Shown: positions 8,845 through 17,751, numbered from the stretch's first letter. The stretch: DNA of 53,114 nucleotides from an uncultured Methylococcaceae bacterium (GCA_903934035.1 CAIZMK010000094.1:1-53114), one strand, 5' to 3'. Notes: generated by a model from the sequence alone, not told the origin. Program-made: numbers and translations.

Positions 8845-9714
8845 CTAATAGTTAAACTCATCTGGTTCTTCTATAACCTCATTCGATAGTATGCCTATCC
8901 CTTCAATTTCAATTTTGACGGTTTGGCCAGGTTTCATATAACCCCGCGGAGTCATTTTTACGCCGACTCCACTAGGCGTTCCGGTAGTAATAACGTCGCC
9001 TGGTTCTAGGGTCATGGCTTGAGATAAATAAGCGACCATTTCGTAACAATTAAAAATCATCTGCTGAGTATTACCATCTTGCCGCAGTTCATCGTCTATC
9101 CAAGTTTTAATGGATAGTTGGTGTGGATTAACGAGCTCATCTGCAGTCACTATCCAAGGTCCCAATGGGCCACAGGTATCAAAAGATTTGCCGATCATCA
9201 TGGTAGCTGATCGTGCTTGCCAGTCACGTACTGAGACATCATTAGCAATAGTAAAGCCAGCGATCACTTGATGCGCTTTCTCGACAGGGACATGTCGGCA
9301 GCGCTTGCCTATTACAAAAGCGAGTTCGCCTTCATAATCTAATTTATCGGATACTTTAGGTTGGTGTATAGAATCACCATGCCCAATCACACAAGTGCTT
9401 TGTTTAGTAAAAAAACTGGGGTATTTGGGTTGTTCTGCGCCAGTTTCAGTAATATGATCGGCATAATTTAAACTAATACCTAGATACTTTCCTGGCCTTG
9501 GAATAGGTGCATTAAGCTTAACATCAGCTAGATTAAAACGCCCTAGGCCGCTGTCAATAAGTTCTTGCATAGCTAGTAATGCATTAGCTCCAGCACTCAG
9601 AAAATCGATCATGGTATTTGGAATATTTGCATCACTTAGGCTATCGATAACGATATCATCAATGACCGCGCCCACGCGGGATAGATTGTTATGAGTAAAG
9701 GTCGCTAGTTTCAT
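8845..9714 (-). CDS. Fumarylacetoacetate hydrolase (FAH) family protein
   Basis: A 289-residue FAH-fold enzyme with a short N-terminal region and the conserved metal-binding catalytic domain. Landmarks are KYLGISLNYADH near residue 78, LDYEGELAFVIGK near 125 with the acidic metal ligands, FTIANDVSVRDWQ near 153, SFDTCGPLGPWIV near 178 and ITTGTPSGVG near 240. Relatives include ureidoglycolate lyase, 2-hydroxyhepta-dienedioate isomerase and acylpyruvate or oxaloacetate hydrolases, and the substrate cannot be set from sequence. A CAGGAAA ribosome-binding site precedes the ATG. It is divergent from rpe across a 100-bp shared control region. Confidence 0.88.
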   Translation of the reverse strand: MKLATFTHNNLSRVGAVIDDIVIDSLSDANIPNTMIDFLSAGANALLAMQELIDSGLGRFNLADVKLNAPIPRPGKYLGISLNYADHITETGAEQPKYPSFFTKQSTCVIGHGDSIHQPKVSDKLDYEGELAFVIGKRCRHVPVEKAHQVIAGFTIANDVSVRDWQARSATMMIGKSFDTCGPLGPWIVTADELVNPHQLSIKTWIDDELRQDGNTQQMIFNCYEMVAYLSQAMTLEPGDVITTGTPSGVGVKMTPRGYMKPGQTVKIEIEGIGILSNEVIEEPDEFNY

Positions 9715-9743
9715 TGCTTGTGTTTCCTGTATGATGGTATAAG

Positions 9744-9758
9744 CGTTATTTTATAACG
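9744..9758. promoter_or_regulatory. Palindrome in the FAH/rpe divergent control region
   Basis: CGTTAT-TTT-ATAACG is a perfect 6+6 bp inverted repeat, 30 bp from the FAH start and 57 bp from rpe. A TATAAT -10-like hexamer lies at 9782-9787, correctly placed for rpe transcription. The palindrome could be an operator, but no regulator is identified. Confidence 0.3.
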
Positions 9759-9814
9759 AAGATAAGCTGATAAAAAAAAGATATAATAATTCGTTTTACA
9801 CTGAGGAACAGAAC

Positions 9815-10486
9815 ATGAATGAAAATTGGATTGCACCCTCCATTTTATCTGCTAATTTCGCCAAATTGGGTGAGGAAGTTGATAACGTATTAAAAGCCGG
9901 CGCTGATGTTGTGCATTTTGATGTTATGGATAATCATTTTGTACCTAACTTAACGATCGGACCTTTGGTTTGTGAAGCTTTAAGAAAACATGGCGTAACG
10001 GCACCTATTGATGTGCATTTGATGGTAGAGCCTGTAGACCGTCTTATTCCTGATTTTGCTAAAGCGGGTGCGAGTATTATTACCTTTCATCCAGAAGCTT
10101 CTGTGCATATAGATCGCACTCTGCAATTGATTAAAGATTGCGGCTGCCAAGCAGGTTTAGTATTTAACCCAGGAACACCTTTACATTATTTAGATTATGT
10201 CATGGATAAATTAGACATCATTTTATTGATGTCAGTTAACCCAGGTTTTGGTGGACAATCATTTATTCCATCAGCATTGGATAAATTGAAATTGGTTAGA
10301 AAAAGAATTGACGACAGTGGTCTGAATATTCGTTTGGAAATTGACGGTGGTGTAAAGACTGATAATATCCGTGCTATTAAAGCAGCGGGAGCAGATACTT
10401 TTGTAGCGGGTTCAGCCATTTTCAATCAACCTGATTATAAAAAAGTCATTGATGAAATGCGTGCTGAATTGGCATTAGCCGTTTAA
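9815..10486 (+). CDS. rpe: Ribulose-phosphate 3-epimerase
   Basis: The enzyme interconverts ribulose 5-phosphate and xylulose 5-phosphate in the pentose phosphate and (in methylotrophs) ribulose monophosphate cycles. At 223 residues it is a standard single-domain TIM barrel. [13 protein letters not shown] lies at the N-terminus, [19 protein letters not shown] near 31-49 holds His and Asp metal ligands, and PIDVHLMV near 65 and [12 protein letters not shown] near 138 follow. The [11 protein letters not shown] segment near 173 supplies another acidic ligand. A GAGGAACAG ribosome-binding site sits before the ATG. It appears monocistronic, ending in a strong terminator. Confidence 0.96.
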   Translation: MNENWIAPSILSANFAKLGEEVDNVLKAGADVVHFDVMDNHFVPNLTIGPLVCEALRKHGVTAPIDVHLMVEPVDRLIPDFAKAGASIITFHPEASVHIDRTLQLIKDCGCQAGLVFNPGTPLHYLDYVMDKLDIILLMSVNPGFGGQSFIPSALDKLKLVRKRIDDSGLNIRLEIDGGVKTDNIRAIKAAGADTFVAGSAIFNQPDYKKVIDEMRAELALAV

Positions 10487-10500
10487 AGATTAGTCGTGAG

Positions 10501-10532
10501 AAAGGCGGTTTTGCGTAAGCAAACCGCCTTTT
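10501..10532 (+). terminator. Rho-independent terminator of rpe
   Basis: AAAGGCGGTTTTGC-GTAA-GCAAACCGCCTTTT, a stem of about 13 bp with a single bulged T and ending in TTTT, begins 15 bp after the rpe stop codon. Confidence 0.85.
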
Positions 10533-10596
10533 AATTGTCTGTTCGGTATCTATCTTAGATAGCGTTAGTTAATAATCACAATATGAAGTTAAAGAC

Positions 10597-10753
10597 ATGA
10601 AAACAACGCTCAATTTACCTGATGAATTAATGAAAGAAAGAAGCTATGTTATTAACTGATGTTAAAACTAAGACTGAAGTAATAATTGTCGCGCTAAAAG
10701 AGCTGATAAGAAAAAATAAAATTGCAAATTCTTCTATTAAATCAAGTTGTTGA
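10597..10753 (+). pseudogene. Fossil VapB-type antitoxin gene
   Basis: The first 14 codons read MKTTLNLPDELMKE, the N-terminus of a short antitoxin of the VapB ribbon-helix-helix-like type. The next bases shift frame; after skipping four bases, the sequence continues AMLLTDVKTKTEVI and ALKELIRKNKIA, the usual next part of such proteins, to a TGA at 10751. The shift is explained by a 4-bp tandem duplication (AAAG-AAAG at about 10633-10641). The C-terminus is also shorter than usual. No PIN-domain toxin follows; trpE begins 30 bp later. The recognition is from the sequence pattern, not from a search. Confidence 0.75.
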
Positions 10754-10782
10754 TATTTCATTATTTGAATAAAAAAATCACC

Positions 10783-12270
10783 ATGACCCTAGAACAATTC
10801 AATAACTACGCCCAGCAAGGCTATAATCGCATCCCCGTTAGTCGTGAAGTCTTGGCTGATTTGGATACGCCCCTAAGCGCTTATCTAAAATTAGCCGACG
10901 GCGCTTATTCTTATTTATTTGAATCTGTACAGGGTGGCGAGCAGTGGGGGCGCTATTCTATTATAGGTTTGCCTTGTCAAACGGTCGTTAAAATTAGTGG
11001 TAATCTAATTCGTGTGGAAAAGAACGGTGAATTATTAGAAACCGTGACTCACGATAATCCGTTGATTTGGATTGAGCAATTTAAATTACGCTATAAAGTA
11101 CCTGACATCGCTGAACACCCTCGCTTTAACGGTGGCTTGGTCGGGTATTTTGGATATGAAACCATACATTATATAGAGCCTCGATTACGTGGAGCAGAAA
11201 AGCCAGATGCGCTAGGCTGTCCTGATATTTTATTGATGGTGTCAGAAGAAATGCTGGTGTTCGATAATTTATCGGGCAAGGTGTTGTTGCTGACTCACGC
11301 TAATCCCGAAGAGGCAGATGCTTATAATCGTGCACTGATGCGAGTCACAGAATTAGCTAAGCGACTACGCGATATGCCTGCAAAGCCTAATAGCCACAGT
11401 AATCCTCGTGCCGTTGAGGAATCGGACTTTGTTTCTGGATTTACTCAACAAGGCTATGAAGACGCGGTACGTAAAGCTAAAGATTACATTACCGATGGCG
11501 ATATTATGCAGGTAGTGTTATCGCAAAGGTTATCAATTCCTTATAAGGCCTCACCATTAAATTTATACCGTGCCCTGCGCTGTTTAAATCCATCGCCCTA
11601 CATGTTTTATCTAAACTTAGATGATTTTCATATCGTAGGCTCTTCACCTGAAATATTAGTTAGGTTAGAAGATAATACTGTCACGGTACGGCCGATTGCC
11701 GGAACGCGTAGACGAGGTATTACGCCCGAACAAGATATTGATCTTGAACTTGAGTTATTAGCTGATCCTAAAGAATTGGCCGAACATTTGATGTTAATAG
11801 ACCTAGGTCGCAATGATGCTGGACGAGTTGCTGAGATAGGCACAGTACAACTAACCGATAAAATGATTGTAGAACGTTATTCTCATGTGATGCATATTGT
11901 TTCCAATGTCACAGGAACCCTAGAAAAAGGTAAAAATGCTTTTGATGTCTTAGCCGCTACTTTTCCAGCTGGAACAGTGAGTGGTGCGCCCAAAATACGT
12001 GCTATGGAAATTATTGATGAATTAGAGCCAGTTAAGCGTGGCATTTATTCAGGTGCTGTAGGATATGTTGCTTGGTCAGGTAATCTTGATACGGCTATTG
12101 CCATTAGAACTGCGGTCATCAAAGATAAAGTCTTACATATACAAGCGGGTGCAGGGATCGTTTACGATTCCATACCAACCAACGAATGGGATGAAACCAT
12201 GAATAAGGCTCGCGCTATATTTCGTGCCGTTAGTATGGCCGAAGCTGGTTTAGAAGGAGAGCAACTATGA
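10783..12270 (+). CDS. trpE: Anthranilate synthase component I
   Basis: TrpE turns chorismate plus ammonia (from TrpG) into anthranilate, the first committed step of tryptophan synthesis. The preferred ATG at 10783 ([19 protein letters not shown]) gives 495 residues, usual for TrpE. A TTG-started frame from 10747 adds 12 unconserved residues overlapping the antitoxin fossil. The [16 protein letters not shown] segment near residue 36 contains the LxES element associated with tryptophan feedback. The chorismate-binding domain shows PIAGTRRRG near 300, [21 protein letters not shown] near 320, [13 protein letters not shown] near 390 and [11 protein letters not shown] near 455. The gene overlaps trpG by 4 bp. 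No leader peptide with Trp codons or attenuator hairpin was found upstream. Confidence 0.96.
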   Translation: MTLEQFNNYAQQGYNRIPVSREVLADLDTPLSAYLKLADGAYSYLFESVQGGEQWGRYSIIGLPCQTVVKISGNLIRVEKNGELLETVTHDNPLIWIEQFKLRYKVPDIAEHPRFNGGLVGYFGYETIHYIEPRLRGAEKPDALGCPDILLMVSEEMLVFDNLSGKVLLLTHANPEEADAYNRALMRVTELAKRLRDMPAKPNSHSNPRAVEESDFVSGFTQQGYEDAVRKAKDYITDGDIMQVVLSQRLSIPYKASPLNLYRALRCLNPSPYMFYLNLDDFHIVGSSPEILVRLEDNTVTVRPIAGTRRRGITPEQDIDLELELLADPKELAEHLMLIDLGRNDAGRVAEIGTVQLTDKMIVERYSHVMHIVSNVTGTLEKGKNAFDVLAATFPAGTVSGAPKIRAMEIIDELEPVKRGIYSGAVGYVAWSGNLDTAIAIRTAVIKDKVLHIQAGAGIVYDSIPTNEWDETMNKARAIFRAVSMAEAGLEGEQL

Positions 12271-12857
12271 GCTCAGTTAAAGTCGTTATGGTCGATAATT
12301 ACGATTCCTTTACGTATAACTTAGTACAGTATTTTGGCGAATTGGGCGCTGATGTAACAGTTGTTCGAAATGATCAGATTTCTGTTGATGAGATAGAAAA
12401 GTTAGCGCCCGATAAAATCGTTATTTCTCCTGGTCCCTGCACTCCAAAAGAAGCAGGTGTATCTGTAGCCAGTATTTTAAAATTTGCGGGACAAATTCCT
12501 ATATTAGGGGTCTGTCTAGGTCATCAAAGTATCGGCTATGCGTTTGGCGGTAATATTATTCACGCCAAAGCTATTATGCATGGTAAAACCTCACAGATTT
12601 ATCATCATAATGTCGGTGTCTTTAAGGGTTTAAATAATCCATTTACAGCAACCCGTTATCATTCTCTTGTTATCGAACAACAAAGCTTACCTGATTGCTT
12701 AGAAGTGACGGCTTGGACTCAAAATGAACAAGGTGAGCTGGATGAAATTATGGGCGTTAGGCATAAAACCCTAGATATCGAAGGCGTGCAATTTCATCCT
12801 GAGTCAATTCTGACAGAATTTGGTCATGAGTTATTGAAGAACTTTTTAGATCGATAA
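12267..12857 (+). CDS. trpG: Anthranilate synthase component II (glutamine amidotransferase)
   Basis: TrpG hydrolyses glutamine and channels ammonia to TrpE. The 196-residue class I amidotransferase has [18 protein letters not shown] at the N-terminus, [13 protein letters not shown] near 50, the nucleophile Cys in [17 protein letters not shown] near 80, and the catalytic His/Glu pair in [12 protein letters not shown] near 170. The ATGA overlap with trpE points to translational coupling. Such a subunit may also serve as PabA in p-aminobenzoate synthesis, which cannot be excluded. Confidence 0.95.
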   Translation: MSSVKVVMVDNYDSFTYNLVQYFGELGADVTVVRNDQISVDEIEKLAPDKIVISPGPCTPKEAGVSVASILKFAGQIPILGVCLGHQSIGYAFGGNIIHAKAIMHGKTSQIYHHNVGVFKGLNNPFTATRYHSLVIEQQSLPDCLEVTAWTQNEQGELDEIMGVRHKTLDIEGVQFHPESILTEFGHELLKNFLDR

Positions 12858-12891
12858 GCTTTACTTTTGCCATCAAAGACACACAAAATAA

Positions 12892-13908
12892 ATGACCATA
12901 CAACAGGCCATACAAAAACTACTAGCTAGGCAAAATCTTGATGCTGAAGAAATGCGCATCGTGATGCGTTGTATCATGACAGGTAATGCAACCGATGCTC
13001 AAATGGCTGGTTTTTTAATCGCCTTGCGTTGCAAAGGCGAAACCATAGATGAGATCGCAGCCGCTGCAGACGTTATGCGGGAATTGGCGACTAGAGTAAA
13101 TATTGTAGGCGATTATATTATTGATACTTGTGGTACCGGTGGTGATGGCGCGAACACTTTTAATATCTCGACCACTTGCGCTTTTGTCGTCGCGGCTGCC
13201 GGTGGGCAAGTGGCTAAACATGGCAATCGTTCGGTATCCAGCAATTGTGGTAGTGCAGATGTATTGGAGGTCGCGGGCGTCAATCTTGATTTAAATGCCG
13301 AGCAAGTCGCGCAATGTGTCAATGAAATTGGTGTCGGCTTTTTATTTGCGCCTAAGCATCATGGTGCTATGAAGCATACTATTAAGGTTCGTAAAGACAT
13401 GGGAGTTAGAACCCTGTTTAATTTATTAGGCCCCTTATCTAATCCCGCTCATGCACCCAATCAGCTAATGGGAGTCTTTGCAAAAGAGTGGGTAGAACCT
13501 CTGGCGCAAGTCTTAAAAAAGCTTGGTAGCCAACATGTTTTAGTCGTCAATGCCGATGATGGCTTAGATGAAATCAGTATTGCTACTACGACTACTATCG
13601 CTGAACTAAAAGATGGGCTAGTTTCAACTTATACCATTAGCCCTGAACAGTTCGGATTTAAACGCACACCTTTAAAAGAGCTGGCGGTTGCAACTGCCGC
13701 CGACAGTTTGGCTATGGTAAAGTCTGTGCTAGATAATCATGCCGGCGCTGCGCTTGATATTGTTCTGCTTAATGCAGGCGCTGCTATTTATGCGGCTAAT
13801 ATTGCAGATACTATGGCCGCTGGCATCGCAAAAGCCCAGCAAGTTATCGCTAGTGGTGCGGCTAAAGCCAAATTCGAGGCATTAATTGCCTATTCCAAAA
13901 CCTCATAA
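12892..13908 (+). CDS. trpD: Anthranilate phosphoribosyltransferase
   Basis: TrpD transfers the phosphoribosyl group of PRPP to anthranilate. At 338 residues it has the usual helical N-terminal part ([16 protein letters not shown]) and the PRPP-binding glycine-rich motif [17 protein letters not shown] near 78-94. [18 protein letters not shown] near 106 and [12 protein letters not shown] near 150 are family segments, and [14 protein letters not shown] near 170 and [10 protein letters not shown] near 220 complete the pattern. The gene begins 34 bp after trpG, within the trpEGDC operon. The Shine-Dalgarno sequence is weak, only an ACAAAATAA stretch, which is compatible with coupling from trpG. 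Confidence 0.95.
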   Translation: MTIQQAIQKLLARQNLDAEEMRIVMRCIMTGNATDAQMAGFLIALRCKGETIDEIAAAADVMRELATRVNIVGDYIIDTCGTGGDGANTFNISTTCAFVVAAAGGQVAKHGNRSVSSNCGSADVLEVAGVNLDLNAEQVAQCVNEIGVGFLFAPKHHGAMKHTIKVRKDMGVRTLFNLLGPLSNPAHAPNQLMGVFAKEWVEPLAQVLKKLGSQHVLVVNADDGLDEISIATTTTIAELKDGLVSTYTISPEQFGFKRTPLKELAVATAADSLAMVKSVLDNHAGAALDIVLLNAGAAIYAANIADTMAAGIAKAQQVIASGAAKAKFEALIAYSKTS

Positions 13909-13922
13909 TCTTCTTATTACTC

Positions 13923-14723
13923 ATGACACAAACTCCTGATATTCTAAAAACCATACTGGCAAAAAAAGTCGAAGAAGTTGCTAGACGTAAATCCGGCATG
14001 TCCATTGCTAATCTTGAAGAAATTGCCAGCGGTGTAGAGCGTCCTAGAGGATTTTACAATGCGCTAAATTATAAGGTGCTGGCCAAAAAGCCAGCTATTA
14101 TTGCGGAAATAAAAAAAGCCTCCCCTAGTCAAGGTGTCATTAGAGAAAACTTTCAGCCGGTATTGATAGGTCAAGATTACGCTATGAATGGTGCAGCTTG
14201 TTTGTCGGTATTAACTGATAAAGAGTTTTTTCAGGGTTCAGAGGCTTATTTGCAGATGGTCAGAGAGCGCTGTCCTCTGCCAGTATTAAGAAAAGACTTT
14301 ATGATTGATGTCTATCAAATCTATGAGGCTCGGGCTTTAGGTGCAGATTGTATTTTATTAATCGCAGCTGCTCTAGACGATGTTGCGCTTAATGAATTAG
14401 CAGATGCTGCGACTAAGCTGGGCATGGATGTCTTGGTCGAAGTTCATGATGCCGATGAGTTACAGCGTGCTCTAAAGCTTGAAACTAAGTTAATAGGCAT
14501 TAACAATCGTGATCTACGTACTTTTCAAACCTCATTAAAAACCACCCTAGATTTAAAGCAACAAATACCCGATGATCGTATCATTATCACTGAAAGTGGA
14601 ATTCATACGCATGATGACGTGCAACTGATGCTAGATAATGAAATTTATGCCTTCTTAGTGGGTGAAGTTTTTATGAGAGCCGAAAGTCCTGGGCAAAAAA
14701 TGCGTGAGTTGTTTGCTTTGTAA
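13923..14723 (+). CDS. trpC: Indole-3-glycerol phosphate synthase
   Basis: TrpC converts carboxyphenylamino-deoxyribulose phosphate to indole-3-glycerol phosphate. The 266-residue monofunctional TIM barrel has [13 protein letters not shown] near the N-terminus, [18 protein letters not shown] near 53-70 with the catalytic Lys, [13 protein letters not shown] near 95, [15 protein letters not shown] near 122, [12 protein letters not shown] near 190 and [13 protein letters not shown] near 220. It starts 15 bp after trpD and is the last recognisable gene of the operon; trpF, trpB and trpA are not in the window. No clear terminator follows; an F2 repeat begins 31 bp downstream. Confidence 0.96.
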   Translation: MTQTPDILKTILAKKVEEVARRKSGMSIANLEEIASGVERPRGFYNALNYKVLAKKPAIIAEIKKASPSQGVIRENFQPVLIGQDYAMNGAACLSVLTDKEFFQGSEAYLQMVRERCPLPVLRKDFMIDVYQIYEARALGADCILLIAAALDDVALNELADAATKLGMDVLVEVHDADELQRALKLETKLIGINNRDLRTFQTSLKTTLDLKQQIPDDRIIITESGIHTHDDVQLMLDNEIYAFLVGEVFMRAESPGQKMRELFAL

Positions 14724-14754
14724 CTATTGGCTACCAACTTAAAGCGCGACAGCT

Positions 14755-14871
14755 GTAAGCCGGGATAGGGCTTTTCGAGCGTAAGCGAGTTGAGTGTTTC
14801 CGGCATAAGCACCGCTCCATTGCTCGAAACGTCACCACGCGCTAGGCTTGGGTGGTCTTATTCCGGTCAAC
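14755..14871. repeat. Repeat family F2, copy 3
   Basis: It runs from GTAAGCCGGGATAGGGC through CTTTTCGAGCGTAAGCGAG and GTCACCACGCGCTAGGC to GGTGGTCTTATTCCGG. It shares the block order of 43917-44069, and of 186-302 in inverse orientation. A perfect 16-bp palindrome, ACAGGTCGCGACCTGT, follows at 14915-14930 and has relatives at 38514-38530, 43853-43870 and 52628-52643. Nothing else is recognisable between trpC and 15095. Confidence 0.75.
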
Positions 14872-14914
14872 AGTTGCTGTTGTCCAACGTCTATTGCTTT
14901 GAAGCACCGTAGTT

Positions 14915-14930
14915 ACAGGTCGCGACCTGT
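14915..14930. repeat. ACAGGTCGCGACCTGT palindrome
   Basis: Perfect 16-bp inverted repeat without a loop. Degenerate versions of the same core appear at 38514-38530, 43853-43870 (GACAGGTAGCGACCTGTC) and 52628-52643, each near another repeat family. That context favours a repeat component over an operator. Confidence 0.6.
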
Positions 14931-15095
14931 ACGGTGTGCGCCTAATAATAGTTATGGTTTCCACGCTTGATGCTGTCCCGTCTTAAGTTAGTGCCTAACA
15001 ATTCAAGTATAAGCGTTATTATTGAGCGATTAGCTAGGCAAAAAGGGTGGACAAGTTCTGCCCACCCATAATGACCTGCTTTCCTGCGAAGGAGT

Positions 15096-15431
15096 TTACA
15101 GTGTCTTGTAAAGCACTAATGCTTTATTTAATTCTTCAGCTGATTTTTGTACGTCGCCAGATTTGGATAGTATTTGAGCTTGTATAACATTGGCGTTAGC
15201 TTGTTTTACAGTAGCTTCATTGCTAGTAATAAGCTCAGAAGATAAGCGAGCTGATTTTAAATGCAGTATGGCAGCAGAAAAATCACTTTTATTGACATCT
15301 GCCAAGGCTTGTTCAACATACGCAATCGTTTCACTAATATTAGTAGACTCTTCGGCGAAAGCTGAACTGCTAATAACGCCTAAAGAGCTAGCTATTAAGA
15401 AAGTTAGCGCTGTTTTTTTAATAATATTCAT
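15096..15431 (-). CDS. Small secreted helical protein of unknown function
   Basis: The predicted protein has 111 residues. MNIIKKTALTFLIASSLG... ending SSAFA is a clear Sec signal peptide with cleavage near residue 26. The mature part of about 85 residues should be almost entirely helical, with alternating hydrophobic and Ala/Ser/Lys/Glu residues (IAYVEQALADVNKSDFSAA, NVIQAQILSKSGDVQKSA). This resembles short TPR-like or small periplasmic metal-binding helical bundle proteins, but I cannot assign a family. It stands alone, with 650 bp of non-coding sequence upstream. A hairpin (TGAGAAG-ATCATT-CTTCTCA, 15481-15500) lies 50 bp before its start. Confidence 0.75.
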   Translation of the reverse strand: MNIIKKTALTFLIASSLGVISSSAFAEESTNISETIAYVEQALADVNKSDFSAAILHLKSARLSSELITSNEATVKQANANVIQAQILSKSGDVQKSAEELNKALVLYKTL

Positions 15432-15480
15432 AATATTTAAAAGCCTTTTAATGAGAGTTCCGGAGAGGATTCGGAAATTG

Positions 15481-15500
15481 TGAGAAGATCATTCTTCTCA
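15481..15500. promoter_or_regulatory. Hairpin upstream of the small secreted protein
   Basis: TGAGAAG-ATCATT-CTTCTCA is a perfect 7-bp inverted repeat 50-69 bp upstream of the gene at 15096-15431. It may be an operator or a leader hairpin; no partner is known. The stretch 15501-15746 beyond it shows no gene. Confidence 0.3.
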
Positions 15501-15746
15501 AGCCGTATCATATAGCATTAATTAATCTCAGATACGAATGCTTTTAAATAGGACACAGAAATAGGCTTAACATGGCGTTTAATATCTCTGCTTTGTTCGA
15601 AAATCCTTAATAATTGCCCTCATCTATAGTCATAGGTATCAGCACAATTAATGATCCCTGTAGGGTAAGCATAGCTAGCTAGGTTTAAGTTTTAAAAACT
15701 AGTACCTTGTAGTGGCGACAGATGAAACCTTTTTTAGTCTTTACTG

Positions 15747-15947
15747 CATAGGTATCTACACAAGTTTCTTATCGGCGTGGAAACGATAAAAATCACCGTA
15801 AGGGCGTATTGCATACGCCCAACATCGAAAGTCCAATGTTATAAAGCTTATTTTACAAGGGCGTATGCAATACGCCCCTACGATCTTCACCACAATGTTA
15901 TCGTTCTCGCGTGGGAATGCTAACCATTATTTGTGTAGATACCTATG
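15747..15947. mobile_element. MITE-like element M, copy 1 (intact, perfect 9-bp target duplication)
   Basis: This 201-bp non-coding element is bounded by perfect 17-bp inverted repeats, CATAGGTATCTACACAA and TTGTGTAGATACCTATG. It is flanked on both sides by TCTTTACTG (15738-15746 and 15948-15956), a perfect 9-bp target-site duplication. Inside lie two copies of the 19-bp palindrome GGGCGTATTGCATACGCCC or its near-inverse (15802-15820, 15859-15877) and mirrored AACGATAA arms, so the whole element can fold as a long cruciform. It has no open reading frame, so it is a non-autonomous element. Related copies are at 40857, 41711, 45675, 50033 and 52794. Confidence 0.88.
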
Positions 15948-16036
15948 TCTTTACTGTTGGCAGTGATGCAGCAGAAGGGTAATAATATGCCGTATGCATG
16001 TGAGTCATCTTAATAGGTGTAGAGAAAAGTCCATGC

Positions 16037-16067
16037 AAAAAAAATGCGCCAAACGGCGCATTTTTTT
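16037..16067 (-). terminator. Rho-independent terminator of the porin gene
   Basis: AAAAAAAATGCGCC-AAAC-GGCGCATTTTTTT lies 24 bp beyond the porin stop codon. Read on the minus strand, the hairpin is followed by a run of eight T. The A/T runs on both sides also allow function on the plus strand. Confidence 0.88.
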
Positions 16068-16090
16068 GAAACAAAAAAAGAGTAAGCGTA

Positions 16091-17452
16091 TTAAAAATTG
16101 ACGTAAAAGTCAGTTGAGAATAATACTTGATCTTGTCTGCCACCAAAAGGGCTGTAAGAACCAATGCCATTAGCGTTTGATCCAGAAACATGATCATAGC
16201 GAATGTTTGGTCGTAAATTTAACCAAGTAACTGGTTTCCAGTTTGCCCCAATAGTTAGTTGGTAATAGTTAGCAGCTGCTGATGTTGGAGAATAGGTGCT
16301 GCCAGCATAATTAGCTGTATTGCTAGCATTGCCATTGATAGCATAGGTGGCTGCAGATACACGACCTGGTGACCAAACTCTAAAGCCGTTGGCATCATCA
16401 AACCATTCTGCACGCATACCTACAGTTAAGTTGTCTTTCAAATCATAGGTTAAGTGTGAGTTAATGCCATACCATTCAGCATTTTGAGTTCTGCCATTCG
16501 CACCTATGACGCCATTTGCGTAACCATGGTCATGTTGCAAAACCAAATGAGTTTTATCGGTGATATTATGCTTAACTACAATGCTATATAAAGCCCATGG
16601 ATTGTTGCTTTGTTCTGAGGTAGCACCATAAGTAGCGGCAATATTTGCAGATGTGCCTTTGTCATCGCTAGTCCAAGTTGTTCCAGCGATACCGCTCCAG
16701 TTACCTAATTGTTGATTAAAGCTGCCATCCCAGCCACCGGTAGCACTACCAGTTGTGATGCCGCCCATAGCCGACCAATTAGAATTTACCGCGTAGTTAC
16801 CTAATGCACCGGTATGTGTAAACGGTTCGCCATATTGCATGGTGTAAGCATGGGTGTAAAAGAAGTTTTCATTGGCAGGTACAGTTTCGTAACCAATTGG
16901 CGTATAAAAGTGTCCGATCTTAACGTCTAATCCATTACCTATTGGAGCATAAGTTTCCAAATAAGCTTGAGGTAGAGCAATGCCGTAAGTATTCATGTTA
17001 AGTAAGCTAAGATCCCAGTTGCCGCGATTCTTTGCTAGTCCAGTGTTAACGTCGGCATAAGGAACCCCATAAGCCTGAGTAAAAATAGAGTCGGTACCAA
17101 ACATGGCGTCAAAACGGCCACCGAAAGACCATTCAGTTCCTTCTGTAGCAACGGCGCGTTGAATAAACATATTTAACTGGTTTAACTGAGGTGTACCAGA
17201 AAGGTCACCAAAGGTCACTGGTCCATTGATGCCATTTGAAGGGTTGTTAGGATTATAAGTAATACCAGCATTCGCCCAACCACCAACTGTAATATTATTA
17301 TCTTTCAATAAGGCGGTTTCATTAACATCAAAACCTGATAATGCAGCAACAGCTCCTGGTGCAGCGATTACCGGTGTAGTGCCTATAGTCATTGATAAAA
17401 GGCTGCCGGCTGCGATTATCAGCGGTAGCTTACGTTTTGGTATACTTTTCAT
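16091..17452 (-). CDS. Outer-membrane beta-barrel porin (BBP2/OmpL-like)
   Basis: From the ATG at 17452 (MKSIPKRKLPLIIAAGSLL), preceded by a GAGGG ribosome-binding site, the protein has 453 residues. An in-frame extension to 17515 lacks a signal-like start and is rejected. A signal peptide ends near VIAAPG. The rest shows alternating aromatic/hydrophobic beta strands and ends in Phe (STDFYVNF), the usual outer-membrane insertion signature. Segments such as YAPIGNGLDVKIGHFYTPIGYE, FFYTHAYTMQYGEPFTHTG and WSAMGG match the putative beta-barrel porin-2 family. The substrate is unknown. It is a stand-alone gene convergent with nothing and divergent from glnA, separated by a 453-bp control region. 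Confidence 0.85.
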   Translation of the reverse strand: MKSIPKRKLPLIIAAGSLLSMTIGTTPVIAAPGAVAALSGFDVNETALLKDNNITVGGWANAGITYNPNNPSNGINGPVTFGDLSGTPQLNQLNMFIQRAVATEGTEWSFGGRFDAMFGTDSIFTQAYGVPYADVNTGLAKNRGNWDLSLLNMNTYGIALPQAYLETYAPIGNGLDVKIGHFYTPIGYETVPANENFFYTHAYTMQYGEPFTHTGALGNYAVNSNWSAMGGITTGSATGGWDGSFNQQLGNWSGIAGTTWTSDDKGTSANIAATYGATSEQSNNPWALYSIVVKHNITDKTHLVLQHDHGYANGVIGANGRTQNAEWYGINSHLTYDLKDNLTVGMRAEWFDDANGFRVWSPGRVSAATYAINGNASNTANYAGSTYSPTSAAANYYQLTIGANWKPVTWLNLRPNIRYDHVSGSNANGIGSYSPFGGRQDQVLFSTDFYVNF

Positions 17453-17617
17453 TTTAATTTCCCTCAATATATTTGAATTGTCTTTCTTGTTGTCATTAGA
17501 CAACGTAGTTATCATTCAGCATAAAACACTTAAATAGTTTAGCATGTATTATGCCAAAAAATAAATCTTATGCTTAACAGTAAGTTAAATAAATAATCGT
17601 TGTTAAGTAGATGTTTT

Positions 17618-17634
17618 TTGCACCATGAAGGTGC
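17618..17634. promoter_or_regulatory. NtrC-like binding site upstream of glnA
   Basis: TTGCACC-ATGAA-GGTGC matches the NtrC dyad (TGCACC-N5-GGTGCA) in both half sites. It lies about 290 bp before the glnA start codon and 130 bp before a candidate sigma-54 promoter, the usual enhancer geometry. ntrBC are present at 35.7-38.2 kb. Confidence 0.6.
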
Positions 17635-17682
17635 GGCTATGCTTTGTGCCTGCGTTAAAATTGTGCGTTTTAACCAACTTTG

Positions 17683-17716
17683 TTGCAAAATTGCAAATTT
17701 TTGCAAGCATTTGCAA
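17683..17716. promoter_or_regulatory. Phased array of four TTGCAA palindromes
   Basis: TTGCAA occurs at 17683, 17691, 17701 and 17711, spaced 8, 10 and 10 bp, about one helical turn. The array lies between the NtrC-like site and the candidate sigma-54 promoter of glnA. It could be a cooperative protein-binding region or a bent-DNA segment. No known regulator is assigned. Confidence 0.35.
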
Positions 17717-17751
17717 ATCATAATCTATGATTGCAGTCCTATCAAGTTAAT

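Noticed and set aside
10747-10782. TTG-started N-terminal extension of trpE (12 residues)
   Set aside because: The extension overlaps the antitoxin fossil and is unlike TrpE N-termini; ATG 10783 gives a standard start and length.
10535-10782. trp leader peptide and attenuator
   Set aside because: No short frame with tandem Trp codons and no terminator/antiterminator pair was found before trpE.
17453-17515. Upstream start for the porin (21 extra residues)
   Set aside because: It would hide the signal peptide. The ATG at 17452 has a GAGGG ribosome-binding site and directly begins a Sec signal.
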